Assembly: GCA_003550305.1 (NCBI GenBank)
Contig: QKYT01000327.1
Coordinates: 38,429-64,010, forward strand
DNA: 25,582 nucleotides
Origin: Glomus cerebriforme
Lineage: Eukaryota > Glomeromycota > Glomeromycetes > Glomerales > Glomeraceae
Direction of reading: 5' to 3'
Made by a program: the position numbers and the translations under genes. Each line of letters starts with the position of its first letter. The stretch's first letter is position 1. The notes beneath the pieces are model-generated. The model was not told the origin of the DNA and ran no database searches. It worked only from the letters and a program-made list of their open reading frames with translations. Positions 1 through 11,300 of this stretch are shown here, one piece after another.

Positions 1-85
1 TATACAAAAAAAAGAAGGAATTCTAATCTAAAACCAAACCAGTCAGTAGGAGAGACTCGACTAACACTGTCCGGTTTTTCCTTGC

Positions 86-110
86 CTGTATGAGGAATAT
101 ACTCATACAG
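86..110. repeat. Perfect 9-bp inverted repeat (hairpin)
   Basis: CTGTATGAG and CTCATACAG are separated by 7 nt. Pairing can extend to CCTT and AAGG at about 80 and 116. It follows a 60-bp moderately GC-rich segment unlike the rest of the left end, so it may be the end of a mobile element cut by the window edge. Confidence 0.5.
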
Positions 111-118
111 TATAAGGA

Positions 119-235
119 AGATAAAGGGAAGTTTAAAGGGGAAGTTTAAAAAAGGAAAGTTTAAAGGAAAGTTTAAATAAAGGAGAAGTTTAGGGGAGAG
201 TTTAAAGGAATTTAAAGAAAGTTCTAGTTTTTGAA
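119..235 (+). repeat. Degenerate GGAAGTTTAAA minisatellite
   Basis: About nine imperfect copies of an 11–13 nt unit (GGGAAGTTTAAA, GGAAAGTTTAAA, GGAGAAGTTTAG and similar) run in tandem immediately after the hairpin. Confidence 0.7.
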
Positions 236-2896
236 AAAAATATAAAGAAATTTTATGAAAAATGGAGGAGGTATTTATACACTTTTAAGAATTGCGTTTT
301 GTAAAATTTACAAAGGATGAGTCATGAGTATATTATTTAATTTGTATTACTGATTAAAAGATTTTCTATAGCCGGATGGCGTAAGATACATTATATGAGT
401 GTATATTAATAAGATTGATTATTAAAACGTCAATATTGCACTTGATTTTATAATTACAAATCATACAAATTAGTAGCGAATCAAAATCATTTGATCATCG
501 TAATACTTGTTACTCATGCCCTAATTTTATTTTGTAGATTATGTTACTAGAGTTACTAGGGAAGTTGATTTTAATATCAACATTCTTTAAATCATTGAAA
601 TATAATTATAGATTATAAAAAATTTTCATTCATTGATTGATTTGAGCATAAAAACATCAAATAATAATTTTTGTCATTATTTTTGCTTACGTTTTTTGAT
701 TTTATTGAACTTTTATTCATTAGATGATTAATGAAAAGTTTATATTTTTTACAATTTAATAGTATTATAGATATAAATCTATCCAACTAAAATTGTATAA
801 ATAAAATAATGATACCTTGATGAATTCAGTTTTTTTTTGTGATTATAAAGTTACAAATTAATAAGCGAAAGCCTCAATTCCACAATTCCGCCTTTTACTT
901 TAATACCCTTTACTGACAGATAATTTTTACACAAATACACAAATAGTCCGCAATAACCAATTATGGAAGGTATTTTATAGTGTAATTTTTTTTTGAATAA
1001 TATACTAAAGTCAAATAAAATTAGTGAGAACGTGTTTTGTGCGTACGATATTCTTTGTATATTGATTTGACATAAGGAATGAAAGGTAGAACGATAATTA
1101 AATGAGAATTCTGAATCCTTTGGTTACTACACGGTTAATTTTCATAATTTTTTATTTGATTTCTAGTCGAACTTTAATTAAATCTAAATTTCGTATTTGA
1201 CATTTGCATTTATTTTATGACTATTAGCTGAACTTGTATAATGATTATTTGGAATAATAGGTTTAATTACAATAAATATCTCATAAATAATTTCTCAACT
1301 TGAAGAAAATCAAATCACTTAACTTATAATTTTGTTAGTTTACTTTTTCTAATTATTCATATTCTCTAGTTTAGCCGCAATCACATTAAAATACACATGA
1401 TGTCATGCACTTACTGTAAATATGCCAATTTAATAAGAATATTTATTCTCTTCTTAAAAAAAAGATCTAAATTCATAAAAATATCACTATCTTTTATCTA
1501 ATAATTGATATATTATGTAATGAAATTTACTGTGTTCATGAAATCCACTAAGGATTAATTAAAATTCATATACAGTATCTTGTTAATACTTATCAGATCA
1601 ATTCAAAATGTTTGGATGTAATGATTTTAGAATCAACACTTTTTGAACTAATTTTTTTTAGATGTTTTTTGTTCTGGTCTGACATAATGTCTTATCATCA
1701 TGATCATAAAATATTTAGATATATATTTTTAAAATATTCAATAAAGAATTTAATGAAAGGAATATATGGTTCCAAAATGTTCTTCAAAGTATTAAAATTA
1801 TTTTTTTGAATAATGTAATTTAATTAAAATTTTTTCCTAATTTGGTATACATCAATTCTGTACAAAAACTTTAGTCTCAAAAAGAATCCAAGTTTTTTTT
1901 TTGTTTCAATCAAAAAGGATTGTAAATGAATGATTATTAATTATAATGATGACACAATCTGTAATTTAAACTTTCAAGGTAATTAATGTACGACCATTAT
2001 GTCAAAAGAATAATTACCAAAACGGAAGAATAATATAAATAAATATTGATGTTTTTTGAAAAAAAAAGTTCTCGAATATTTTGATATGAAAGTATTTACT
2101 TTTAATTTCAAATCTAATTGGAAACTATCATTAATTTTATTTTTTGAATATATTAAAATAACATTATAACAATAATAACTTTATTATGACATTTAATTCC
2201 AATTATTTAATTGCTGATCCGCCTAAGAACAGCACTCCTCATATACTGTAACATTTATAGTAGTACACAAGTTTAAAAATAATTGATAAGCGTATATATT
2301 GATTTTATTTGTAGAAACGATAAGCATACATGACTAGATAATGTTAAAAACATGGAAAAACTTCGGCAAGTATGAAATTTGGCCTTTTCGTTTGCGATGA
2401 TCAAAAAATTCATTAACATTATAATGCATTACACACACCCACACTCAAAAAAAAAACAAATGCCCGAACTATGGGCAAAACTTTGATATTTATGTATGCG
2501 GAGTACAAAATCTTCATAGATTGTTTTTATTACTTACTAGTTAACTGTTAAAGAAAATGATTTACTAATTCGGCAGATAGTAGAGAATATATTTATCTTA
2601 AAAATGATAATCGTTTGCTCATTAATTTGTAATGCTTTGGGTCTTATAAGTGAAATGTGGGATAGGTCAGTATGTGGATTATTGTATACTTAATTCTATC
2701 TTTGTATAAATGATATACTTTTCGGAAGCATTTAATCCTTAAAGTTAGTTCGGGAGCTCATGGAGCTCATCGGGCACATCTATATGAAAATAGGCGATAA
2801 AAAATAAGCATTTTTACGTTGTGACTTCATACATAATCATTAACGCTCAAGCATATGAACGGGGTTTGTTAAAATGAATTAAGAACGCATCAAAGC
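236..2896. other. AT-rich intergenic region without recognisable genes
   Basis: No coding pattern was found on either strand; the open frame at 1612-1809 is low-complexity Phe/Ile/Lys. Small items are an alternating CA tract near 2430 and a GGAGCTCAT direct repeat at about 2754-2774. Confidence 0.6.
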
Positions 2897-4513
2897 TTAA
2901 TTATCGCATTTTGCTGAAACGCAAATTCCTTTGTGAATATAAATCCAAATATCAATACTTACCTTGTATTTCCCAAGCCTTAACATTTGGAAAGTTTTTC
3001 TTCATCCAACGATTTGCCCTCTCCAATTGCGCCTTACTGTTGAAATATAACTCCAGCCCATCATTTGTCTCGAACCACCAACAGAACAATCGCAGTTCTG
3101 TATAACATTTCATTATCTCTTCACTTCTCATGCAATTCATATCTTCACGTTCGATTCGAAAAACACTCTTATTCTTGATGGGATTAGGTCCGACGCAGAA
3201 TGTAAAATTCTGATATTCATTATCCAGAGGTTTGTATACGATTTTTAATTCTTTATTTTTACGAACGATATCTGGGGTTTTAAGGTGACGAGACATTGCT
3301 AAAAAAAATTGGAACTATTTCAAGTACCGCACTTCAACTGTTTAACAACTTATGATTACAAGACTTTCATACCAGAAGCCCAGAATCGTATCTCGACTTT
3401 CCACCCTGCTTTCAATATTTCCTCTAATGCGGGTTCATAATCCCCATCACCAGCTATCAGCATCAATATACCAGGACCTTTGGCCTTAAGGAGAGTTTGG
3501 ATTACCATAGAGATTCCGAGCTTCATGTCAGCCCGCTTCTCTTTGTTTTCATTATTCCTATCGTACACGGTTACTTCATATCCAAGATCTTTGATTTTGT
3601 CCCACAGCGTATCGTTTGGTGGTGGGCGAGAACCCACAATAATTGGACTGCTACCCATAGTACGTCCATTTAGAGTTGTTGTAAGAAGACATCCGTAATC
3701 TATCTTAAGATTTCTCATATGGTAAACTTGACGGTATTCTTCAACTTTTGTAACCTCGTTAGTTATTTTAACTCGGTCATAAATCTTTTCAATTTGGCCA
3801 ACAGAATATTTCGCCTCAACGTATAGATTGGAGTTATCGACGAAAACGTGTACATGTCCGGTATTTACCTTTGAAGTACTTACTACATGGACAAATAATT
3901 TTACATAAACCAGTTCGGTATGTATCATATAAATGAGAAAGAATAACGGCCAGGTTGCGTTCACTCGCAGTGGACAAAATTATTACGACTCACTTACCAA
4001 CAACGGGTTGCTCTACGATAACGCGAATGTGTTTTTTGGGCGGGTTTGACGATAAGAAGCGGGAAAGAAAAGCACAAGATTAATTAGGTATAGATAAAAA
4101 TGAAGAAATTTCTTGATTGAGAGGTAAAACATTGGGAGACACTTACCAATGGCAAAGACTACGATGATCTGGATGTTCTCCGTGTTAACTTCTTGAAAAT
4201 AACGCTTAAAATAGCGGACAGGAATCAACTCCTCGCCACCAAAATTATCTTTAATTTGTTCTTCAATAACATCTTTGAGCTTGGCTATATCATCGGGAGC
4301 GATGTTAACCTTCCAAATGTTAATACTACCAGAATTAAAGTCTCCAAACTTGTCTTTTTTCTTGTTCCAAATAAGATACTTGAGGTCATCAATTTTTAGA
4401 ACATCATAGTTGACTTGAGCAGTGCCAATAGGGTTGATATCACAAACGTTAACCGAAAAAGTATTTCTTAAAGAATAATCTCCTAGGAGTATACAATTTA
4501 TTGACATTAACAT
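2897..4513 (-). CDS. Crinkler N-terminal domain fused to a NYN (PIN-like) ribonuclease domain, five exons
   Basis: Proposed exons on the minus strand are 4513-4147, 4012-3998, 3882-3373, 3298-2963 and 2913-2897. All four introns have GT and AG ends and interrupt codons in phase 1, giving 414 aa. Residues 1-119 match the CRN N-terminal pattern of Glomeromycotina: MSINCILLGD start, INIWKV at 64-69 (the fungal counterpart of LxLFLAK) and ENIQIIVV at its end. Residues 137-300 look like a NYN domain: VFVDNSN at 140-146, KRADMKLG with Asp246, and GDGD at 272-275, so the expected acidic metal ligands are present. The last 110 residues resemble the C-terminal extension of fungal NYN proteins. CRN proteins are usually modular, with the N-terminal domain linked to a C-terminal effector or enzyme domain; an RNA-cleaving role is inferred. 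M1 or M3 could be the start. Splicing is predicted by eye, and the 15-nt exon is the least certain part. Confidence 0.78.
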
Positions 4514-4606
4514 TTTGGATACGATACTGTAAAGTGATAAAATGAATTTTTTAGAGAAAATATTTTTTTAGAGAAAGAGAATTTGAGAAAACCTGAAAAA
4601 GTTTGA

Positions 4607-4620
4607 GGGTATATATACCT
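4607..4620 (-). promoter_or_regulatory. TATA box of the CRN-NYN gene
   Basis: A TATATATA core (4610-4617) inside the palindrome GGTATATATACC lies about 97 nt upstream of the ATG at 4513. The leader between them is pyrimidine-rich on the minus strand (repeated TTTCTCT). Position and sequence fit a fungal core promoter; no transcript evidence is available. Confidence 0.5.
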
Positions 4621-6339
4621 TTCTAAATACATCATGACTAATTAAACTATTGATAAACTCTCGGTGGCTTATTATGACGGAATTCAATAAAAATTAATAA
4701 GCATAGTAAAAAAAAAAAAAATTAATAATTTATCAGTAAAATTCATGCGAAAACAATAATTTCTTTTATGAATCATTAGATTGGAGAAAGATCGGATTTA
4801 TGAATTATTATTACGCAATTTTTCGGATGTACAGTTGACTGTATTTGTCTAAATCAAATTTTGTGTATCGTATGAAAATATTTTCCGATACTATTTATTA
4901 TTTCTAAGAAGGGAATTGCATTGCATTTAATAAATTAAATTCTTGGTAAGTTTAGACTTTTGATTTGATGTTGGACTTTTTTTTCGTTAACAAACAAATT
5001 TTCTTTATTTTTTTTTTTATATATTTTAGCTTGTAACTATTTTTTTTTTTTTTTTGATGGATCCTATTATTAGATCTAAATTTAGTCTGGTCCAAATATC
5101 ATAGTAGCGTGTGATTTGATCGAAATCACACAAATTATTATTGGATAAGAGAATCTTTTTTCTGATAAAGCCTTACCTGCAGGTCGCTTAATTGTGTATT
5201 TTTTTTTGGATAAAAAAGTACTACTAAAAGTTGTATCATTTTATTATTCTAAAAATAATTATTTAAAAATAATATACTCCATTAGAGACGAAAATTAAAT
5301 ATATAAAATTTATTTAATAAAAAAAAAAAACCTAAATTATCTATGGAAATTAATTTTTGTACATGTAAACTTGTGATTGCACCAATCGTGGTGATTATGT
5401 AAACAGCTTGACATCTACATAACTATTGTTATATTTTTCTCTTCTAAGAAAATTTTATTTTATAGGTATGAAATTTTTTGCTTTAAATTATTTAATATTT
5501 TTCTAAAAAAAAAAAATCTTCCAATGATAAAGGATGTTAAGATAAAAATGAGGAATCCGATATCGAATTAGCCAAACTATATCACGTAAAAATTTCCAAT
5601 ACCACAAACTTACCACAATTTCCTCTTTTTTGATCCATTCATAGGGCGAACTTGAACTTCATAATTCTCTAATCTTTCTCTGATCTTTCTTCACCATTTC
5701 GTATTTTTTCCCCCTTTTTATTTCTTTTTGTTTAGAGATGTTTTTTTTTTGCTTTTTAGTATGGTTTCTTGGAGGTTTGATATATCTACAAGTTAAGTTT
5801 TAGTGTTTCAGTTTATTATTTTCAATTTTTTCTTTGTATTCAGATAGATTTAAATTTATTATTCTAAAATGTATATTGTACATAAAACAAACAAATAAAC
5901 ACTTACTATATTAAAGCAAAAATATCTAGAAAACTAGTAATTATTAATTAATTTTTAGTATGAAATTGTGTATCATTGTTTATATATTTTTTTGTCCCTT
6001 CTTTTATTCAATTTTCCTTTCATAAACTAGAGGATTCTGATTCGTGGTGACTTCATCACTGCCAGATGCTAGATATGATATTATATATATATATATTTGT
6101 TAATTTTATTGTTGCAAATTTAAATATATTTAATTGTTATAAGTATTTAATTATAAATCTGTATTGTCAGACCTAAAAAAGAAGAAAAATAATATCAATT
6201 ATTACTAACATTAATAAAGTCAAGGAGTGAAACTAAAAAAACCTAACTATCAAATAATTGTAATAAACTAATTAAAATTTATTTTTTAAATAAAATTATA
6301 AACTTATATAATAAATTAATTAGTATTAGTGATTGAAAA
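4620..6339. other. AT-rich intergenic region
   Basis: Long A and T runs, with no coding pattern. The only notable site is the perfect palindrome GTGTGATTT-GATCG-AAATCACAC at 5109-5131, of unknown role. Confidence 0.6.
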
Positions 6340-6351
6340 ATAAAAATCCAA

Positions 6352-6620
6352 CCGATTTACTGCAGCACGGTCCACTTTGAATTCCCAATTCGAGACCAAG
6401 CTGCAAAAAAAAATAATTTAATTAATTAAAATAAATAATTAACTAAATAAATAATTAATAAAATAATTAATAAAATAAATAATTAGTTAGTTAATAATTA
6501 ATAAAATTTAAAAATAATCAGAAAAATAGAAAAAAAATACCTTTTAGAGTAATCGATTCCTGCAGCATGGTCCACTTTGAATTTCCATTTCTAGACCATT
6601 CTGCAAAAAAAAAAATTAAT
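6352..6620. repeat. Satellite family A, left block (two units, 200-bp spacing)
   Basis: Two cores, starting with TGCAGC at 6361 and 6561, lie exactly 200 bp apart. Each reads TGCAGC(A/C)…GGTCCACTTTGAATT…GACCA…CTGCA, and its two ends can pair (TGCAG with CTGCA, GGTC with GACC). Spacers are TTAATTAA-rich. Confidence 0.8.
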
Positions 6621-6822
6621 TAATTAATAAAAAAAATTATTATTTAATTAGCATAAGAAAGCGTTTGATGGAAAAAATTCCTACGATCATTTCCAAATAT
6701 ATGCATTTTTCTGCTCAATTTGGTTAGGCGTTGAACAGATCGTCAATATTTCATATATTTCTCGATCAAATTAGGAAAGGCTTTATACAAGCATTTGAGT
6801 TCAATTTTATAATATATGCTAA

Positions 6823-6907
6823 TTGCAAATTGCAATTTGTGATTTGCAAATTGTGACTTGTGACTTGCAACTTGCAAATTGCATATTGCATATTGCAATT
6901 GCAATTG
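6823..6907. repeat. Degenerate TTGCAA/ATTTGTGA simple repeat
   Basis: About twelve consecutive 6–8 nt units built on TTGCAA, with variants TTGTGA, TTGCAT and ATTGCA. The motif is self-complementary. Confidence 0.7.
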
Positions 6908-7196
6908 CTTCTTTGACATCATTAGAATAAAATTTTATTTTGAGATCTCTTGTGATACTTTGATTGCATGTTAAGTTGAACCATCAAAAAATAGGTTTTG
7001 TGAAAAGATTTAATTTTGATAGATCAGCAAAATTTAAAAGAAAGAGAAATTACTTTTATGTAAATAATGAAGAAAATTTTTTTTTTTTTAAAAAGAAAAA
7101 ATAAATAAATACATAATTTTTTTAATTAAAAAAGAAAAAAAAAATAGTAAAAACAATTTTTTTATTTAATTATTTAAAAAAAACTAAAAAGAAAGT

Positions 7197-8206
7197 GTTT
7201 CAGCCAGAAGGTTGATGGTTATCGACATCTGTCTAATCATCTGAACAAAACCTTTTTTTTATTAATTAAAAAAAAATAAAATATTTTCATTTTTTTAATT
7301 AAAATAAATTAAAAGTATTTCAGCCAGACAGGTTAATAATCATTGACATCCATCGAACCATCCAGTTGAAACGAACCATTTTTTTTAATTAAGAAGATGA
7401 TTTTCTTTTTATTTATATGATAGAAAAAAAATTTAAAAAAAAATCATCTTCGGCTGGACAGGTTGATAGTCTTTGAATTTATTTGAACCATCTGGCCAAA
7501 ATGAGCCATTTTTTTTAATTAAAAAATTAAAAAGATGATTGTTTTTTTATATGATATAATAGAAAAAAAATTTAGAAGAGTTTAGGTTGACAGTCTTTGA
7601 ATTCCGTCAAACCATCCAGCTGAAATGAACCATTTTTTAATTAAAAATTAAAAGGATATTTGATAGAAAAAAAAATTTTTAAAAAAAAGAGTTTTGGCCA
7701 GACAGATCGATGGTCATTAAATTCTATCGGACCATCTGGTTAAAATGAAATATTTTTTTAATTAAAAAATTAAAAAGATAATTTTTTTTTTATTTTTATA
7801 ATAAAAAAAAATTATTTAAAAAAAAGAGTTTTGGCCGAACAGGTTGATGGTCATTGAATTTCATCAAATCATCCAGCTGAAACGAGTCCTCTTTTACTAT
7901 AATTAAAAAAGATAAATTTTTTTTTATGATTAAAAAAAATTAGAGTGTTTCAGCTGGACAGGTTGATGGTCATTAAATTCTGTCAAACCATTCAGCCCAA
8001 ATGAGACCTCTTTTAATTAAAAAAAAGATTTTTTTTTATGATAAAAAATAATTAAAAAAAAGAGTTTTAGTCAGACAGATCGATAGTTTTCAAATTTCAT
8101 CGAACCATCCAGCCGAAATGACACCTTTTTTAATTTAAAAAAAAATTTTTTATCATTCAACCAAACAGGTTAACAGTTTTTTGACATCCGTTGAACTATC
8201 CGGCCT
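7197..8206. repeat. Satellite family B: nine palindromic units
   Basis: Nine cores of 50–65 nt start at about 7197, 7317, 7450, 7580, 7690, 7827, 7945, 8062 and 8154, spaced 92–137 bp. The left arm resembles CAGCTGGACAGGTTGATGG and the right arm CATCAAACCATCCAGCTG; they are reverse complements with about three mismatches. Spacers are poly-A/T with TTAATTAA. No copy contains an open frame. Confidence 0.85.
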
Positions 8207-8223
8207 ATTCCTTTTCCAATTTT

Positions 8224-8525
8224 ACAGTAAAATGAGCTTATTAATTAATAAAAAAAAATTTAGCCCGATCTTAACAGAAAAAAAAGAATTTTTATTATTT
8301 TTTTTCCATTTTTGATAAGATTCAGGCTTATTAATTTATAAAAAAAAATAAATTAACCCAATCTTACTGGAAAAAAAGTCTTTTTTTCCTTTCCATTTTC
8401 AGTAAGATTTGGGCTTATTAATTAATAAAAAAAATAGCCTGATCTTACTGCAGAATCAGAACCAATTCCATGAAAATTAATTTTTTTTCCTTCCTTTTTC
8501 ATTTTTGTAAGATTTGGGCTTATTT
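8224..8525. repeat. Satellite family C: three to four palindromic units
   Basis: The left arm AGTAAGATTTGGGCT and right arm AGCCTGATCTTACT are separated by TTATTAATTAATAAAA-type spacers. The best copy is 8400-8450. Others are at about 8230-8277 and 8318-8371, and a half copy at about 8507-8522. Confidence 0.8.
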
Positions 8526-8547
8526 CTCACACATTGCAGCATACGCT

Positions 8548-8600
8548 TATAAAATTAACTGTGGAGGACAAAGTCCTCTACATGTGGCAAAATGCTAGTT
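8548..8600. repeat. Short hairpin GAGGAC-AAA-GTCCTC
   Basis: A perfect 6-bp stem with a 3-nt loop in a locally GC-richer patch between satellite C and the right block of A. Its role is unknown. Confidence 0.4.
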
Positions 8601-8639
8601 AATAAATAAAAAATAATTAATTGGTTAATAAAATTTAAG

Positions 8640-9450
8640 AAATAACCCCCAATTTTATCTTTTAGCACAGTATGAATAAATGATTCATGCAGTACAGTTC
8701 GCTTCAAATTTGTATTTCATATTTTGAGACCAAACTGCAAAANAAAAAAAATAATAAATTAATTAATAAAATAATTAAATATTTAAATAAAATTTAATAA
8801 TCATTAAAAAATAAAAAAAAACCTGATTTATCTTTTGATGCAGCATGAATAAATGATTCCTGTAGCAAGTTTGCTTTGAATTCATATTTTGTATTTTGAG
8901 ACCAAATTGCAAAATAAAAAAAATAATAAATTAATTAATAAAATAATTAAATATTTAAATAAAATTTAATAATCGTTAAAAAATAGAAAAAAAATCCCAA
9001 TTTACCTTTTGATGCAGCACAAATAAATGATTCCTACAGTATGGTTTGCTTCAAATTTATATTTCATATTTTGAGACCAAACTGCAAATAAAAAAATAAT
9101 AAATTAATTAATAAAATAATTAAATATTTAAATAAAATTTAATAATTGTTAAAAAATAGAAAAAAAACCTGATTTACTTTTTGGCGCAATACAAATAAAT
9201 GAAATTTAATAATCGTTAAAAAATAGAAAAAATACCCTGATTTACCTTTTGATGCAGCACAGTCTGCTTCGAATTACCAAGCTGCAAAAAAAAATAATTT
9301 TTAATTAATTAAATAATTAACTAAATAAATAAATAATTAAATAATTAATAAGTTAGCTAATAATTAATAAATTTAAAAATTGGAAAAATAGAAAAAAATA
9401 CCTTTCAGCATAATTGATTCTCACAATACAGTTAGCAGGAAATAAAAAAA
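8640..9450. repeat. Satellite family A, right block (about five units, 172-174 bp)
   Basis: Units beginning TTTA(T/C)CTTTT occur at 8654, 8827, 9001 and 9173 (periods 173, 174 and 172). A unit with an internal deletion is at 9241 and a degraded one at about 9399. Each carries a core with GAGACCAAACTGCAAA and a conserved ATAAATTAATTAATAAAATAA spacer. The core matches the left block at 6352-6620. An N is at 8743. Confidence 0.85.
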
Positions 9451-9720
9451 TTAATTTTTTAATTATTTAAAAAGAAATTACTGATTCGGTGCAGCATAGC
9501 GCAAAAATTTTGCCAGCACTAGCCTAATTTTCTTTAATTTTAATAAATTGATCATACTGTTATTATCAGTTCTTTTTGTGTTTAATAAATAAATGGTATA
9601 TTTAATTATGTAAGCAGAAGGTTATTAGGTATTATAAATTTAAATGTATAAAAATATCAAACAATAAATAAATATTATTAAATCATAAATAAAAATTAAA
9701 CAGTATATTAACTTTAAATT

Positions 9721-9780
9721 CAATCAGACATGAATAAAGTATAGTGACCCTGGGCTCATACAATCAGACACGAATAAAGA
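9721..9780. repeat. 40-bp direct repeat
   Basis: CAATCAGACATGAATAAAG at 9721 and CAATCAGACACGAATAAAG at 9761 are 40 bp apart. Confidence 0.6.
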
Positions 9781-9927
9781 ATTTATCACAAATTAATATA
9801 ACACTTGGTTAATTTTAATTTAAAGTTTAAAATATCTATTAAAACTTAATCAAATAACCTTGTCTAAACTTAATCTTTTACATGAGAAAATAGAATGCTT
9901 ATTTATAATAAAAAAAACTAAACTAAA

Positions 9928-10066
9928 AATGTTTAATATGTTTACCATATTAAACATGTTAACTATATTAAATATGTTAAACATATTGGGCATAGTCAAC
10001 ATGTTAAACATATTACACATATTGAACATGTTAAACATATCAAACATGTTTAACATTTCAAATATG
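9928..10066. repeat. Near-palindromic 9-nt minisatellite (AACATGTTA/AACATATTA)
   Basis: About fifteen units of a 9-nt motif close to its own reverse complement. Both strands therefore stay open in a Met-Phe-Asn-type repeat frame (9860-10108 plus, 10071-9850 minus). Neither looks like a real protein. Confidence 0.75.
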
Positions 10067-10651
10067 ATCATCCAGTTATATCACATGACTGACATACCGA
10101 TTGATTGATCAATTTCATTTTTTATTTATTTATTATATAATTATTATACCACTTTACTAGTATAGCTGTATATACCGTTAAGTGTTTGTGTAATACAACA
10201 TAATAATTGAAACTATATACTTCTATAATACTATTATAATTCTAAATCATAAATATACATCGAGGTCCATATATTGTTAATATTTTCATTATGCGTTAAT
10301 AATCTATGTATATACCTATCTGCTATATTCGACGCCATTATTTTTTATTGTTCTTTTTTATATTATTTACTGCTAGTATTCTAATTTTTTCTTCTGAGTA
10401 ACTATTAATATCCCTATTGTTATCCTTTTGTTTTTGGCCCATTTTGTACTTTTCTTTTAATTTTTTCCTTTCTGATTTATTATTTATATATAGATCTATT
10501 TTGTTAATTCGATCAATTTCCACTGTGACAATATGAATAATTTACATTATTTTAATCAATTGTATTGATCGGCAACTACCAATTTTAAGACAATACCATA
10601 TTGTTTATTTATTTTTTTTAAAAAAAAAATAGTAGTAAATTTTTTGCCTCC

Positions 10652-10755
10652 CTCTAAATCTAAATATAAATCTAAATCTAAATCTAAATCTAAGTCTAAA
10701 TATAAATATAAATATAAAATAATAAATATAAATATATAAATAATAAATATATAAA
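10652..10755. repeat. AAATCT / AAATAT hexamer microsatellite
   Basis: Tandem CTAAAT units grade into TATAAA units. The unit differs from the TTAGGG telomere repeat, and no chromosome end is implied. Confidence 0.75.
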
Positions 10756-11300
10756 ATGGCAGAACATTTAAGGTAATACAAATTACCAAAAAGGGAGATT
10801 TTTTTTAGAAAAAGGAAATTGTTTTGGAAGATTATGTTACATGTGCATAGTTAAATTTTTTTTTTTATCATAACACTGGATCTTTCTTTATTATAGTATG
10901 TTAAATAGTACTAGATAATTAAAATGTTTTTTAATGGATATATCTTAAATATATAATCTAAATGTTACTTTGATGTACTGTAGATATTAATCTCATATTT
11001 TTAATATGGAATGAAAAGAATTTGAGAATAAGGCAACAGTTGATAATGTGAAAATTTTGATATAAAGTCTTTTGTTTACAAATTTAAATCAAGTTATTAA
11101 AATTTCAAAATCAGGTATTGGCTATTAAAGATAAATCTTTAGATTTGTTATTTAACATGCTTTTAAATATTTTTTAAAAAAAAAATTCACTCCCAAATTC
11201 CCATATTACCAAATCTATTTTCCCAAGAAAGCTATCTTTTTTATTTTTTTGCATTTGTTAATATTTTGCAAACTTTATTAAAATTATTATTTTAGCAAAT
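10756..11300. other. AT-rich intergenic region
   Basis: No coding pattern. Together with 10108-10651, which contains a Lys-rich low-complexity open frame on the minus strand (10523-10338), it separates the repeats from the unknown gene. Confidence 0.5.

Noticed and set aside
1612..1809. 65-codon open frame on the plus strand
   Set aside because: Low-complexity Phe/Ile/Lys composition matching the AT-rich background, with no domain and no splice partner.
5174..5188. CCTGCAGGTCG resembling a cloning polylinker
   Set aside because: Only a short match inside native AT-rich sequence; no further vector sequence on either side.
7197..8206. Regularly spaced dyad repeats resembling a CRISPR array
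   Set aside because: Repeats are degenerate, spacing varies from 92 to 137 bp, the spacers are simple A/T sequence, and the genome is fungal.
9850..10108. Open frames of 73 and 82 codons on both strands
   Set aside because: Produced by the 9-nt near-palindromic minisatellite.
10338..10523. 61-codon Lys/Asn-rich minus-strand frame
   Set aside because: Low complexity, no homology recognised; could be chance in AT-rich DNA.
10556..10789. 77-codon minus-strand open frame
   Set aside because: Most of it is the hexamer microsatellite translated as Tyr-Leu-Asp repeats.
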